This document shows, one piece after another, positions 29,716 through 36,931 of a DNA stretch of 46,681 nt (position 1 is its first letter; every line of letters starts with the position of its first letter). The translations under genes were made by a program, and so were the position numbers. The DNA lies in NCBI RefSeq assembly GCF_002161085.1, contig NZ_NFLU01000019.1, positions 1 to 46,681 on the forward strand. Direction: 5' to 3'. The stretch is from Flavonifractor sp. An112 (GTDB taxonomy: Bacteria; Bacillota; Clostridia; Oscillospirales; Oscillospiraceae). The notes under the pieces were generated by a model. The model made no database searches. It saw only the letters and a list, made by a program, of their open reading frames with translations, and was not told where the DNA came from.

Positions 29716-30969
29716 ATGGTAGAGTCCCGCCGTAAGATCCTGTTCCCCGATGTGACTGACGAGCAGTGGAACGACTGGCATTGGCAAGTCAAGAACCGCA
29801 TCGAGACTCTGGAGGACCTGAAGAAGTATGTGGATCTGACCCCCGAGGAAGAGGAAGGCGTTAAGGCCTGCCTCGGCACCCTCCGCATGGCCATCACTCC
29901 TTATTATCTGTCCCTGATTCAGCCCGGCGATCCTCACGATCCCGTCCGGCTGCAGGCCGTCCCCACCGCCAAGGAGCTGCATCAGTCCGCCGCCGACCTG
30001 CTGGACCCCCTGCACGAGGATGAGGACTCCCCCGCTCCCGGTCTGACCCACCGCTATCCTGACCGCTGCCTGCTGCTGATCACCGACCAGTGTTCCATGT
30101 ACTGCCGTCACTGCACCCGCCGCCGCTTCGCCGGTCAGAACGACGCCGGCCTGCCCGTGGATCAGGTGGATCAGGCCATCGAGTACATCCGCAACACTCC
30201 CGTCATCCGTGACGTGCTGCTCTCCGGCGGCGACGCTCTGCTCTGCTCCGACGAGCGCCTGGAGTACATCATCGCCAAGCTGCGTGAGATCCCCCACGTG
30301 GAGATCGTCCGCATCGGCTCCCGTACCCCCGTGGTGCTGCCTCAGCGTATCACTCCCGAGCTGTGCAATATGCTGAAGAAGTATCATCCCATCTGGCTGA
30401 ACACCCACTTCAACCATCCCAACGAGATCACCCCCGAGTCCGCCAAGGCCTGCGCCATGCTGGCTGACGCCGGTATCCCTCTGGGCAACCAGAGCGTGCT
30501 GCTGGCCGGCATCAACGACTGCGTCTACACCATGAAGAAGCTGGTCAACGAGCTGGTCAGAATCCGGGTGCGCCCCTACTACATCTATCAGTGCGACCTG
30601 TCCATGGGCCTGGAGCACTTCCGTACTCCCGTCAGCAAGGGCATCGAGATCATCGAGGGCCTGCGCGGTCATACCTCCGGCTTCTGCGTGCCCACCTTCG
30701 TGGTGGACGCCCCCGGCGGCGGCGGCAAGACTCCCGTCATGCCTCAGTACGTCATCTCCCAGACCCCCAAGAAGGTCATCCTGCGCAACTACGAGGGCGT
30801 TATCACCACTTACACCGAGCCCGAGCACTACACCGATTGTCAGTGCGACTACTGCACCGGCAAGAAGAAGAAGGAGCTCATGGGTGTGGCCGGCCTGGAG
30901 CGCGGCCAGGCGCTCTCCATGGAGCCCGCCAACCTGGAGCGTCATAAGCGCTCCCACCACGAGGAGTAA
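29716..30969 (+). CDS. kamA: L-lysine 2,3-aminomutase
   Basis: A 417-residue radical-SAM, PLP-dependent enzyme that converts L-lysine to L-beta-lysine, the first step of the pathway. The cluster motif CSMYCRHC supplies Cys126, Cys130 and Cys133. The PLP lysine lies in 'PGGGGKTPVMP' (Lys338, aligned with Lys337 of the clostridial enzyme). Cys269 and the C-terminal CQCDYC (375, 377, 380) fit the structural zinc ligands. AAAGGATGACC precedes the ATG. A stable hairpin separates it from kamD. Confidence 0.96.
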   Translation: MVESRRKILFPDVTDEQWNDWHWQVKNRIETLEDLKKYVDLTPEEEEGVKACLGTLRMAITPYYLSLIQPGDPHDPVRLQAVPTAKELHQSAADLLDPLHEDEDSPAPGLTHRYPDRCLLLITDQCSMYCRHCTRRRFAGQNDAGLPVDQVDQAIEYIRNTPVIRDVLLSGGDALLCSDERLEYIIAKLREIPHVEIVRIGSRTPVVLPQRITPELCNMLKKYHPIWLNTHFNHPNEITPESAKACAMLADAGIPLGNQSVLLAGINDCVYTMKKLVNELVRIRVRPYYIYQCDLSMGLEHFRTPVSKGIEIIEGLRGHTSGFCVPTFVVDAPGGGGKTPVMPQYVISQTPKKVILRNYEGVITTYTEPEHYTDCQCDYCTGKKKKELMGVAGLERGQALSMEPANLERHKRSHHEE

Positions 30970-30981
30970 TCCAGATAAATA

Positions 30982-31015
30982 CAGCGGATCGCCGCCCAAC
31001 CGCGGCGATCCGCTG
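30982..31015 (+). other. Stable intercistronic hairpin between kamA and kamD
   Basis: CAGCGGATCGCCGC and its exact complement form a 14-bp stem with a six-base loop 12 bases after the kamA stop. CCCCCCGTTTTT follows, so partial termination is possible, but the T-run begins six bases from the stem. It may set different mRNA levels or protect a 3' end. Confidence 0.75.
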
Positions 31016-31053
31016 CCCCCCGTTTTTGAAGTGACAAAGAATGGAAGTGATCG

Positions 31054-32622
31054 ATGTTGGAATCCAAGCTGAACCTTGATTTTAAGCTGGTGGAACAGGC
31101 CCGCGCTCACGCTTCCCGTGTGGCGGACGACACCCAGCGTTTCATCGACGGCTGCACCACCGTGGCCGTGGAGCGTACCATCTGCCGCCTGCTGGGCATC
31201 GACGGTGTGGACGCCGGCGACGTGCCTCTGCCCAACGTGGTTGTGGAGCACCTGATGGACAAGGGCGCTCTGCCTCAGGGCGCCGCTTTCTGGATCGGCA
31301 ACGCCATGGTGGAGACCGGTAAGGATCCCCAGGCCATCGCCGAGGACGTAGCCAACGACAAGCTGGACCTGACCGCTCTGCCCACCCACAGCGAGGCCGA
31401 GATCCACGCCGCTCTGGATCCCATTGTGGAGGCCAGCCTGGCCAAGATCCGCGCCCGCCGCAAGCGCCGCGAGGACTTCATCGCCACCCACGGCGGTGAG
31501 AAGCAGGGCCCCTGGATCTACCTGATCGTGGCCACCGGCAACATCTATGAGGACGTTGTGCAGGCCACCGCCGCCGCCCGCCAGGGCGCCGACGTCATCG
31601 CCGTCATCCGCACCACCGGCCAGTCCCTGCTGGACTATGTGCCTTACGGCGCCACCACTGAGGGCTTCGGCGGCACCTACGCCACTCAGGAGAACTTCCG
31701 CCTGATGCGCGAGGCCATGGACAAGGTGGGCGAGGAGCTGGGCCGTTACATCCGCGTGTGTAACTACTGCTCCGGCCTGTGTATGCCCGAGATCGCCGCC
31801 ATGGGCGCCTTCGAGGGTCTGGACGTGATGCTGAACGACGCTCTGTACGGCATCCTGTTCCGCGACATCAATATGCAGCGTACCCTGGTGGACCAGTCCT
31901 TCTCCCGCGCCATCAACGCCTATGCAGGCGTGGTCATCAACACCGGCGAGGACAACTACCTGACCACCGCCGACGCTGTGGAAGAGGCTCACACCGTGCT
32001 GGCCTCCCAGTTCCTCAACGAGGCTTTCGCCCTGCGGGCCGGCCTGCCCGAGGAGCAGATGGGTCTGGGTCACGCCTTTGAGATCGACCCCGACGTGGAG
32101 AACGGCTTCCTGTATGAGCTGGCCCAGGCCGAGATGGCCCGGGAGATCTTCCCCAACGCTCCCCTGAAGTATATGCCTCCCACCAAGTTCATGACCGGCA
32201 ACATCTTCCGCGGCCACGTTCAGGACGCCCTGTTCAACATGGTGACCATCCTGACCAACCAGAAGATCCACCTGCTGGGCATGATGACCGAGGCCATTCA
32301 TACTCCCTTCCTGTCCGACCGCTTCCTGGCCATCCAGAACGCCCAGTACATCTTCCGCACCATGCACGACCTGGGCAGCGAGATCGTCTTCAAGGAAGGC
32401 GGTATCATGCAGAACCGTGCTGCCGACGTGCTGCACAAGGCTACCGATCTGCTGGGCCAGATCGAGCAGCTGGGCATTTTCGAGACCCTGGAGCGGGGCA
32501 TCTTTGCCGACATCAAGCGTCCTCGCGACGGCGGCAAGGGCCTGGACGGCGTTGTGACCAAGGCCGCCGGGTACTTCAACCCCTTCCTTGAGCCCATGAT
32601 GAAAGGGGGTGCCGGCAAATGA
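31054..32622 (+). CDS. kamD: D-lysine 5,6-aminomutase alpha subunit
   Basis: A 522-residue TIM-barrel subunit that carries most PLP and substrate contacts of the adenosylcobalamin-dependent 5,6-aminomutase, which turns beta-lysine into 3,5-diaminohexanoate. Segments such as 'DDTQRFIDGCTTVAVERTICRLLGIDGVD' (in parts), 'RTTGQSLLDYVPYGATTEGFGG' (in parts) and 'MPPTKFMTGNIFRGH' are diagnostic. Its stop overlaps the kamE start by four bases, fitting one-to-one synthesis of the two subunits. Confidence 0.96.
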   Translation: MLESKLNLDFKLVEQARAHASRVADDTQRFIDGCTTVAVERTICRLLGIDGVDAGDVPLPNVVVEHLMDKGALPQGAAFWIGNAMVETGKDPQAIAEDVANDKLDLTALPTHSEAEIHAALDPIVEASLAKIRARRKRREDFIATHGGEKQGPWIYLIVATGNIYEDVVQATAAARQGADVIAVIRTTGQSLLDYVPYGATTEGFGGTYATQENFRLMREAMDKVGEELGRYIRVCNYCSGLCMPEIAAMGAFEGLDVMLNDALYGILFRDINMQRTLVDQSFSRAINAYAGVVINTGEDNYLTTADAVEEAHTVLASQFLNEAFALRAGLPEEQMGLGHAFEIDPDVENGFLYELAQAEMAREIFPNAPLKYMPPTKFMTGNIFRGHVQDALFNMVTILTNQKIHLLGMMTEAIHTPFLSDRFLAIQNAQYIFRTMHDLGSEIVFKEGGIMQNRAADVLHKATDLLGQIEQLGIFETLERGIFADIKRPRDGGKGLDGVVTKAAGYFNPFLEPMMKGGAGK

Positions 32623-33407
32623 GTTCCGGACTGTATCAGATTCGCGATAAGGACCTTGACACCACGCTGGACCTGACCCGGCTGAAACCCTATGGCGACA
32701 CCATGAACGACGGCAAGGTGCAGCTCTCCTTCACCCTGCCCGTTAAGGACGACGACAAGGGCGCCGCGGCTGCCGTGCTCATGGCTCAGAAGATGGGCCT
32801 GGCCGACCCCAACGTGGCTCTCCGCCAGAAGCTGGACGAGGCCTTCACCTTCTATGTGGTGTACGGCTCCCTCACCCACTCCATCAACTACAACGAGATC
32901 GTGGTGCAGACCGTGGCTGACGAGGCCATGAGCATGGACGAGACCGATGAGTTCCTGAGGGAGCGGCTGGGCCGCAAGCTGGTGGTGGTAGGCGCCTCCA
33001 CCGGCACCGACGCTCACACCGTAGGCATCGACGCCATCATGAACCGCAAGGGCTTTGCCGGCCACTACGGCCTGGAGCGCTATGAGATGATCGAGGCCTA
33101 CAACCTGGGTTCCCAGGTGCCCAACGAGGAGTTCCTCAAGAAGGCTGCCGAGGTCAACGCCGACGTGCTGCTGGTGTCCCAGACCGTGACCCAGAAGGAC
33201 GTCCACATCCAGAACCTCACCGAGCTCATCGAGCTGGCCGAGGCCGAGGGTGTCCGCGAGAAGTACATCTTCTGCTGCGGCGGCGCCCGTATCACCCACG
33301 CTCTGGCCAAGGAGCTGGGCTATGACGCTGGCTTCGGTGCCGGTACCTACGCCGACGACGTGGCCACCTTCTGCGCCAAGGAAATGGTCCGCCGCCTGGG
33401 TAAGTAA
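32619..33407 (+). CDS. kamE: D-lysine 5,6-aminomutase beta subunit
   Basis: A 262-residue B12-binding subunit. The cobalt ligand motif DAHTVG gives His133, and the PLP Schiff-base lysine falls at Lys144 (AIMNRKG). Both have exactly the numbering known for the clostridial enzyme. A Rossmann-like B12 domain follows ('ADVLLVSQTVTQKDVH', 'KYIFCCGGARITHALAKELGYDAGFGAGT', in parts). It is the last gene of the operon and is followed by a strong terminator. Confidence 0.96.
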   Translation: MSSGLYQIRDKDLDTTLDLTRLKPYGDTMNDGKVQLSFTLPVKDDDKGAAAAVLMAQKMGLADPNVALRQKLDEAFTFYVVYGSLTHSINYNEIVVQTVADEAMSMDETDEFLRERLGRKLVVVGASTGTDAHTVGIDAIMNRKGFAGHYGLERYEMIEAYNLGSQVPNEEFLKKAAEVNADVLLVSQTVTQKDVHIQNLTELIELAEAEGVREKYIFCCGGARITHALAKELGYDAGFGAGTYADDVATFCAKEMVRRLGK

Positions 33408-33460
33408 TCCAAATCTCTATTGTTTCGATTTTTCCTCTTTTTCCCCTCTTTTTCTCTGTA

Positions 33461-33498
33461 GGACAACGGGGCCCCAGACGGGGCCCCGTTGTCCGTTT
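33461..33498 (+). terminator. Terminator of the lysine operon
   Basis: GGACAACGGGGCCCC pairs exactly with 33480-33494 around AGAC (15 bp), followed by GTTTT. Confidence 0.9.
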
Positions 33499-33503
33499 TG
33501 CGT

Positions 33504-33537
33504 AAAAAACGCCGGGACTGCTGCCCCGGCATTTTTT
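33504..33537 (-). terminator. Terminator of the HAD phosphatase gene
   Basis: AAAAAACGCCGGG pairs with CCCGGCATTTTTT (one C/A mismatch) around an eight-base loop. It lies 20 bases after the stop at 33557, with a T6 run on the minus strand. Confidence 0.85.
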
Positions 33538-33556
33538 GCTACCTTATATAACAGAA

Positions 33557-34213
33557 TTACAGCCCCAGCCAGGCCTTCAGATCCCCAAGGTCCTGCGCCA
33601 CATGATCCAGCGGCAGGCCGCTGGCTTCAAAGTCCTGCCGGGTGGTGGTACCGTTGAGAACGGCGCAGAAATGGGCCCCGGCCCGGTGGGCGGTCTCCGC
33701 ATCAATGAGGGTATCCCCGCAGTAGAGCACATTCTCCGGCTTCAGGCCCAGCTCTGCCAGGGCTGCCAGCAGCCCCTGGGGGTCCGGCTTGGGCCGGTCC
33801 ACCTTGTCGCCGCCGGTGATGGAAACCAGGCTCTGCCGTACGCCTCTGGCCTCCAGCACTGCCGTCAGTGTGTCGGTGCGCTTGGTACTTACCACACCCA
33901 CCGGGATTTCCGCCTCCCTGAGCGCGGTAAGCAGCTCCGCCGCACCGGGGAAAAGGCGGGTCACCTGCACCTGGAGGGGTGCGGCCTTCTCGGTGTACAG
34001 CTTCCGAAACAGGGCCCGCTGCTCGGGCCGCTGGTCTCCAGTGAGGGTGGTATAGCCGTCCTCCAGAGTCATACCGATGGTGCGGCGCACCGCCTCCCGC
34101 TCCGGCTCCGGCAGACCCATCTGCTCAAAGCCGTACCGGAAACCGGCCACAATGGCCTCGGTGGCATCCCCCAGTGTATAGTCAAAATCAAAAAATACCC
34201 CTTGAAAACCCAT
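33557..34213 (-). CDS. HAD-family phosphatase (Gph/PpaX-like)
   Basis: A 218-residue hydrolase. Motif I is DFDYT with nucleophile Asp9 and acid Asp11 ('FFDFDYTLGDA'), motif II the Thr of 'VGVVSTKR', motif III the Lys of 'KPDPQGLL', motif IV 'YCGDTLIDAETAHRAG'. Together with the helical cap this fits the phosphoglycolate phosphatase/PpaX subgroup; the substrate cannot be read from sequence. ATG 34213 follows GGAGGAACC; ATG 34231, overlapping the rpoN stop, is less likely. It is cotranscribed with rpoN. Confidence 0.88.
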   Translation of the reverse strand: MGFQGVFFDFDYTLGDATEAIVAGFRYGFEQMGLPEPEREAVRRTIGMTLEDGYTTLTGDQRPEQRALFRKLYTEKAAPLQVQVTRLFPGAAELLTALREAEIPVGVVSTKRTDTLTAVLEARGVRQSLVSITGGDKVDRPKPDPQGLLAALAELGLKPENVLYCGDTLIDAETAHRAGAHFCAVLNGTTTRQDFEASGLPLDHVAQDLGDLKAWLGL

Positions 34214-34227
34214 GGTTCCTCCAAAAA

Positions 34228-35592
34228 TCATTCGTATTGCTTCCGCCCCGTGGTGCTGGGGATGTGCAGCTCATCCCGGTATTTGGCTACGGTGCGCCGG
34301 GACAGAGGGCAGCCCTGGGCGGTCATCATCTCACACAACTTCTGGTCGGACAGAGGCTTTTTCTTGTCCTCTCCGGCGATGAGCTTTTTCAGCAAGGCCT
34401 TGGCCGCGTCGGGAGAGGCGGCGTCCTCACTGCTGGTCCCCAGGCTGCGGGAGAAGAAGTAGCTCAGGGGATACACCCCCATGGAGCACTGGATGTACTT
34501 GTCCTTTACCGCCCGGCTCACCGTGGACTCGTGGACCCCGATGCGCCCGGCCACATCGGCCAGAGACATGGGCACCAGATGGCCCGGTCCCTGCCGAAAG
34601 AAGGCCTCCTGCAATTCCAGGATGCACCCGGCGCAGGACATGAGGGTAGATCGGCGCTGCTCAATGGCATGGACCATCCACTTGGCCTGCTTGACCTTTC
34701 CGGTGAGGTAATCCTTCACCTGCTGGTCATCGCTCTCCTTCAGCAGACGGGTATAGTACCCGCTGATCCCCAGAGTGGGGAAATAGTAGTCGTTGGGCAG
34801 CAGCTCGAAGTGATCGGGAAAGCTGACCACGATGATATCGGGATTGATGTAGGTCAGGTTCTCTCTGGCGGCAAAGCCGGTGCCCGGCCGGGGATTCAGG
34901 GTGCGGATCAACTCACAGGAGGCCCGCACCTCCTCGGGGGTTGCCTTCAGCTCCCGGGCAATGAGGCCATAGCGGCTCTTAGACAGGGCGTCCAGCTGGC
35001 TCTCCACGATACGCACCGCCAGTTCGTCCACCGGCGTACGGCGCACCAGCTGGAGCCGCAGACATTCGGACAGGTCCCGGGCCCCCACGCCGGCGGGCTC
35101 CAGAGACTGGACGGCGGCCAGCGCCTGCTCCAGCACCTCCACCTGGCAGCCGTAATCGGCAGCCAGGGCATCCAGAGGCTCATCCAGCCAGCCGTTGGCG
35201 TTGAGGCTCTCCACCAGGAAGGTGCCGGCCTCCATGACCTCCGGCGGCAGATCCAGCACCTTGAGCTGGGAGAGTACATAGTAATACAGGTTGTCCTCCC
35301 GGTCCTCCATGGTACCGTAATTGCCCAGCCGGTCGTCCTCTTCCTCAGTGTCCTGCTGGTGATAGTAACGGTTCTGAGGGTCGGTGGATTCCAGCCACTC
35401 CAGCTTGCGGCGGAGCTGATCGCTCTCATCCGCCTTGTCGTACCGCTCCTCCGGCTCCAGCACCGGATTCTCCTGCACGGCCTCCTCAATGTATTCCAGC
35501 AGCTCCTGAGACCCCATCTGAAGGATCTCCATGGACTGCATCATCTGGGGAGAGAGGGTCTGTGTCTGCTTTTGTGTCAGGTTCAATTCCAA
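34228..35592 (-). CDS. rpoN: RNA polymerase sigma-54 factor
   Basis: A 454-residue sigma-54. The Gln-rich activator-interacting region ('LNLTQKQTQTLSPQMMQSMEILQM') opens the protein, the core-binding region follows an acidic linker (about 50-105), and the HTH ('MSLADVAGRIGVHESTVSRAVKDKYIQ', in parts) and RpoN box (SRRTVAKYRDEL) are intact. The start is TTG 35592, eight bases after GGAGG; no ATG fits. No sigma-54 enhancer-binding protein is encoded in this window, so its targets lie elsewhere. Confidence 0.93.
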   Translation of the reverse strand: MELNLTQKQTQTLSPQMMQSMEILQMGSQELLEYIEEAVQENPVLEPEERYDKADESDQLRRKLEWLESTDPQNRYYHQQDTEEEDDRLGNYGTMEDREDNLYYYVLSQLKVLDLPPEVMEAGTFLVESLNANGWLDEPLDALAADYGCQVEVLEQALAAVQSLEPAGVGARDLSECLRLQLVRRTPVDELAVRIVESQLDALSKSRYGLIARELKATPEEVRASCELIRTLNPRPGTGFAARENLTYINPDIIVVSFPDHFELLPNDYYFPTLGISGYYTRLLKESDDQQVKDYLTGKVKQAKWMVHAIEQRRSTLMSCAGCILELQEAFFRQGPGHLVPMSLADVAGRIGVHESTVSRAVKDKYIQCSMGVYPLSYFFSRSLGTSSEDAASPDAAKALLKKLIAGEDKKKPLSDQKLCEMMTAQGCPLSRRTVAKYRDELHIPSTTGRKQYE

Positions 35593-35689
35593 GGTAACTT
35601 CCTCCCTTCGCCCATTTTCGCGGTTTCTCGGAAGAAAGTATATCATGGAACCCCCTCACATTTCAACATCTCGCCCGGTAGAAAATACT

Positions 35690-36007
35690 TCACTCCCGAG
35701 GCGCCAGCAGCTGCTCGGCTCCATAGCGCAGGCAGCGGCGCAGCCGGGACTCTCCCCGCTTGATGTTGCGGGACACGGTGGATTTATCCACACCGGTCAG
35801 CTCGGCGATCTGCCGCATATTGAGCCCCTTATCATAATAGAGCAGCATACACTCCCGCTGCCGGGGGGTTACATCCTCCTGGAGGGCCCGCATCACATTG
35901 CGGCGCAGCCGCCCCATCTGCTCGGAGTTATCCTCCGCCATGACCTGAGCATAGACTGCCATATCGGCGGCAAACTCTTTCCCTCTCCTATATCGTGTAC
36001 CGGACAT
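35690..36007 (-). CDS. Sigma-70 region-4-like HTH protein
   Basis: A 105-residue protein whose C-terminal two-thirds is a sigma region 4 helix-turn-helix ('LQEDVTPRQRECMLLYYDKGLNMRQIAELTGVDKSTVSRNIKRGESRLRR', in parts). Region 2 is absent, so it cannot act as a complete sigma factor. Small proteins of this kind are known as phage or mobile-element transcription regulators. The start at 36007 overlaps the preceding small gene by 20 bases. Its place just upstream of rpoN is notable. Confidence 0.75.
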   Translation of the reverse strand: MSGTRYRRGKEFAADMAVYAQVMAEDNSEQMGRLRRNVMRALQEDVTPRQRECMLLYYDKGLNMRQIAELTGVDKSTVSRNIKRGESRLRRCLRYGAEQLLAPRE

Positions 36008-36221
36008 TGCAGTGATACCCCCTGTCGTAATAGCGCTCACACAGGACCGCCAGGTCCCGGGCCTCTCGCCACATGGCCTCCAGATGGCGAATGCGCTGTT
36101 CCAGCAGCCGGCGTCCGTGCTCGTCCACCGCGGCCGTCCTTCGGCTCTCCAGCAGCCGCACCCGCTGCCGCAGGGTCTCCGCACCTGCCCGATATTGAAT
36201 CGATAACTCCTGTAATGTCAT
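35988..36221 (-). CDS. Small helical protein of the sigma-4 cassette
   Basis: A 77-residue, highly charged, Arg/Glu-rich helical protein (MTLQELSIQYRAGAETLRQRV...) ending 'YYDRGYHCNVRYTI'. AAGGGGAC lies upstream of ATG 36221. The C-terminus overlaps the sigma-4 gene by 20 bases, implying coupled synthesis. Relatives occur next to sigma-4-like genes in Oscillospiraceae mobile regions, from memory; no function is known. Confidence 0.65.
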   Translation of the reverse strand: MTLQELSIQYRAGAETLRQRVRLLESRRTAAVDEHGRRLLEQRIRHLEAMWREARDLAVLCERYYDRGYHCNVRYTI

Positions 36222-36384
36222 GCCTAGTCCCCTTCTCTCTGTCGGTAAGCTCCGCCCGGCAGAGCGGGCAAAGCTCCCGCTCCTGGCCATACAGCTCCGC
36301 ACCGCAAAGGCGGCACCACTCTGCCGGCGGTATCCGCTGCACATCCCGCAGCGGGTCTGTCCACACCCGTGGCCGGATACCCAT
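36037..36384 (-). CDS. Zinc-ribbon small protein, end uncertain
   Basis: The frame opens with an excellent ribosome site (GGAGGAGGA) and MGIRPRVWTDPLRDVQRIPPAEWC, then two CxxC pairs (CRLCG, CPLCR), like the small zinc-ribbon proteins common in phage-like loci. After about residue 50 the frame continues for a further 65 residues of Gly/Ala/Arg-rich sequence that overlaps the helical protein by 185 bases. The true gene may be shorter in related genomes, with a lost stop here. The N-terminal half is well supported, the tail is not. Confidence 0.5.
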   Translation of the reverse strand: MGIRPRVWTDPLRDVQRIPPAEWCRLCGAELYGQERELCPLCRAELTDREKGTRHDITGVIDSISGRCGDPAAAGAAAGEPKDGRGGRARTPAAGTAHSPSGGHVARGPGPGGPV

Positions 36385-36425
36385 TCCTCCTCCAAAAATT
36401 TTTTAAAAAAATTTTGTTCTTTCTC

Positions 36426-36454
36426 TTGACAAATCCCCTTCTCCCTGATAAAAT
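36426..36454 (+). promoter_or_regulatory. Promoter of the tRNA pair
   Basis: TTGACA (36426-36431) and TAAAAT (36449-36454) are 17 bases apart, 27 bases before the first tRNA. Confidence 0.8.
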
Positions 36455-36480
36455 AACATTCGCTGTGGACGAGCTGGTCT

Positions 36481-36556
36481 GCTGGTGTAGCTCAGTTGGT
36501 AGAGCAGTTGATTTGTAATCAACCGGTCGGGGGTTCGAGTCCGTCCACCAGCTCCA
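36481..36556 (+). tRNA. tRNA-Thr (UGU)
   Basis: The 76-base cloverleaf includes an encoded CCA end. The acceptor GCTGGTG/CACCAGC, D-stem GCTC/GAGC and anticodon stem GTTGA/TCAAC are perfect, and the loop TTTGTAA gives anticodon UGU. The T-stem GGGGG/CCGTC has a G-G mismatch at pair 51-63 and a G-U at 50-64, which is unusual. Confidence 0.96.
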
Positions 36557-36568
36557 ACAAGTTCATAT

Positions 36569-36653
36569 GGAGGAGTTCCCGAGTGGCCAAAGGGGGCAGA
36601 CTGTAAATCTGTTGCGATTCGCTTCGGTGGTTCGAATCCACCCTCCTCCACCA
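36569..36653 (+). tRNA. tRNA-Tyr (GUA)
   Basis: An 85-base class II tRNA with a long variable arm (CGATTCGCTTCG region), acceptor GGAGGAG/CTCCTCC and encoded CCA. The anticodon loop CTGTAAA gives GUA. It lies 12 bases after tRNA-Thr and is cotranscribed with it. Confidence 0.97.
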
Positions 36654-36690
36654 AAAATGTCTCGCCAGAAGGCGGGGCATTTTTTATTTT
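36654..36690 (+). terminator. Terminator of the tRNA operon
   Basis: AAAATGTCTCGCC pairs with GGCGGGGCATTTT (two G-U pairs) around AGAA, followed by further T residues. Confidence 0.88.
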
Positions 36691-36706
36691 CCTCCCCAAT
36701 CGGATC

Positions 36707-36731
36707 CCTCGCCGGACGGCGGGGCTTTTTT
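36707..36731 (+). terminator. Second, similar terminator hairpin
   Basis: CCTCGCC-GGAC-GGCGGGG followed by CTTTTTTC closely resembles the terminator 40 bases upstream. The 9-base inverted pair CCAATCGGA (36696-36704) and TCCGATTGG (36767-36775) encloses it. Confidence 0.7.
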
Positions 36732-36793
36732 CTTCCCCTGCGTTTCTCCCCTCTCCGAAATAAATCTCCGATTGGTGATGAACTTATCCAAAT

Positions 36794-36811
36794 ATGGAAC
36801 TTTCGTTCCAT
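36794..36811. promoter_or_regulatory. LexA-box-like palindrome
   Basis: ATGGAAC-TTTC-GTTCCAT is a perfect dyad with the GAAC-N4-GTTC core of Gram-positive LexA boxes; only the outer C/G of the classical CGAAC-N4-GTTCG differs. It lies 121 bases before the LexA/CI-like gene. Confidence 0.5.
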
Positions 36812-36827
36812 CGCATAGCCATAATAA

Positions 36828-36899
36828 CACCAAACGGAGATAAAAGTCAATCATTTTTTGTCGAAATATGTTGCGTTTGGTGATAAAATGTGATAGAAT
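36828..36899 (+). promoter_or_regulatory. Promoter and inverted operator of the LexA/CI-like gene
   Basis: TTGCGT (36871-36876) and TAGAAT (36894-36899) are 17 bases apart. CACCAAACG (36828-36836) and CGTTTGGTG (36874-36882) form a perfect 9-bp inverted repeat, the second arm over the -35. A further TTGGTGAT lies at 36772-36779. Autorepression through these sites, possibly with looping, is inferred. Confidence 0.6.
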
Positions 36900-36931
36900 A
36901 GACCCACAAATTGGACAGGAGGGAACATGGT

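Noticed and set aside
29401-32436. Long minus-strand open frame opposite kamA and kamD (over 1000 codons)
   Set aside because: It is the antisense shadow of GC-rich coding sequence. Its product is a repetitive His/Gly/Gln/Val-rich chain with no domain, and the plus-strand genes are unambiguous.
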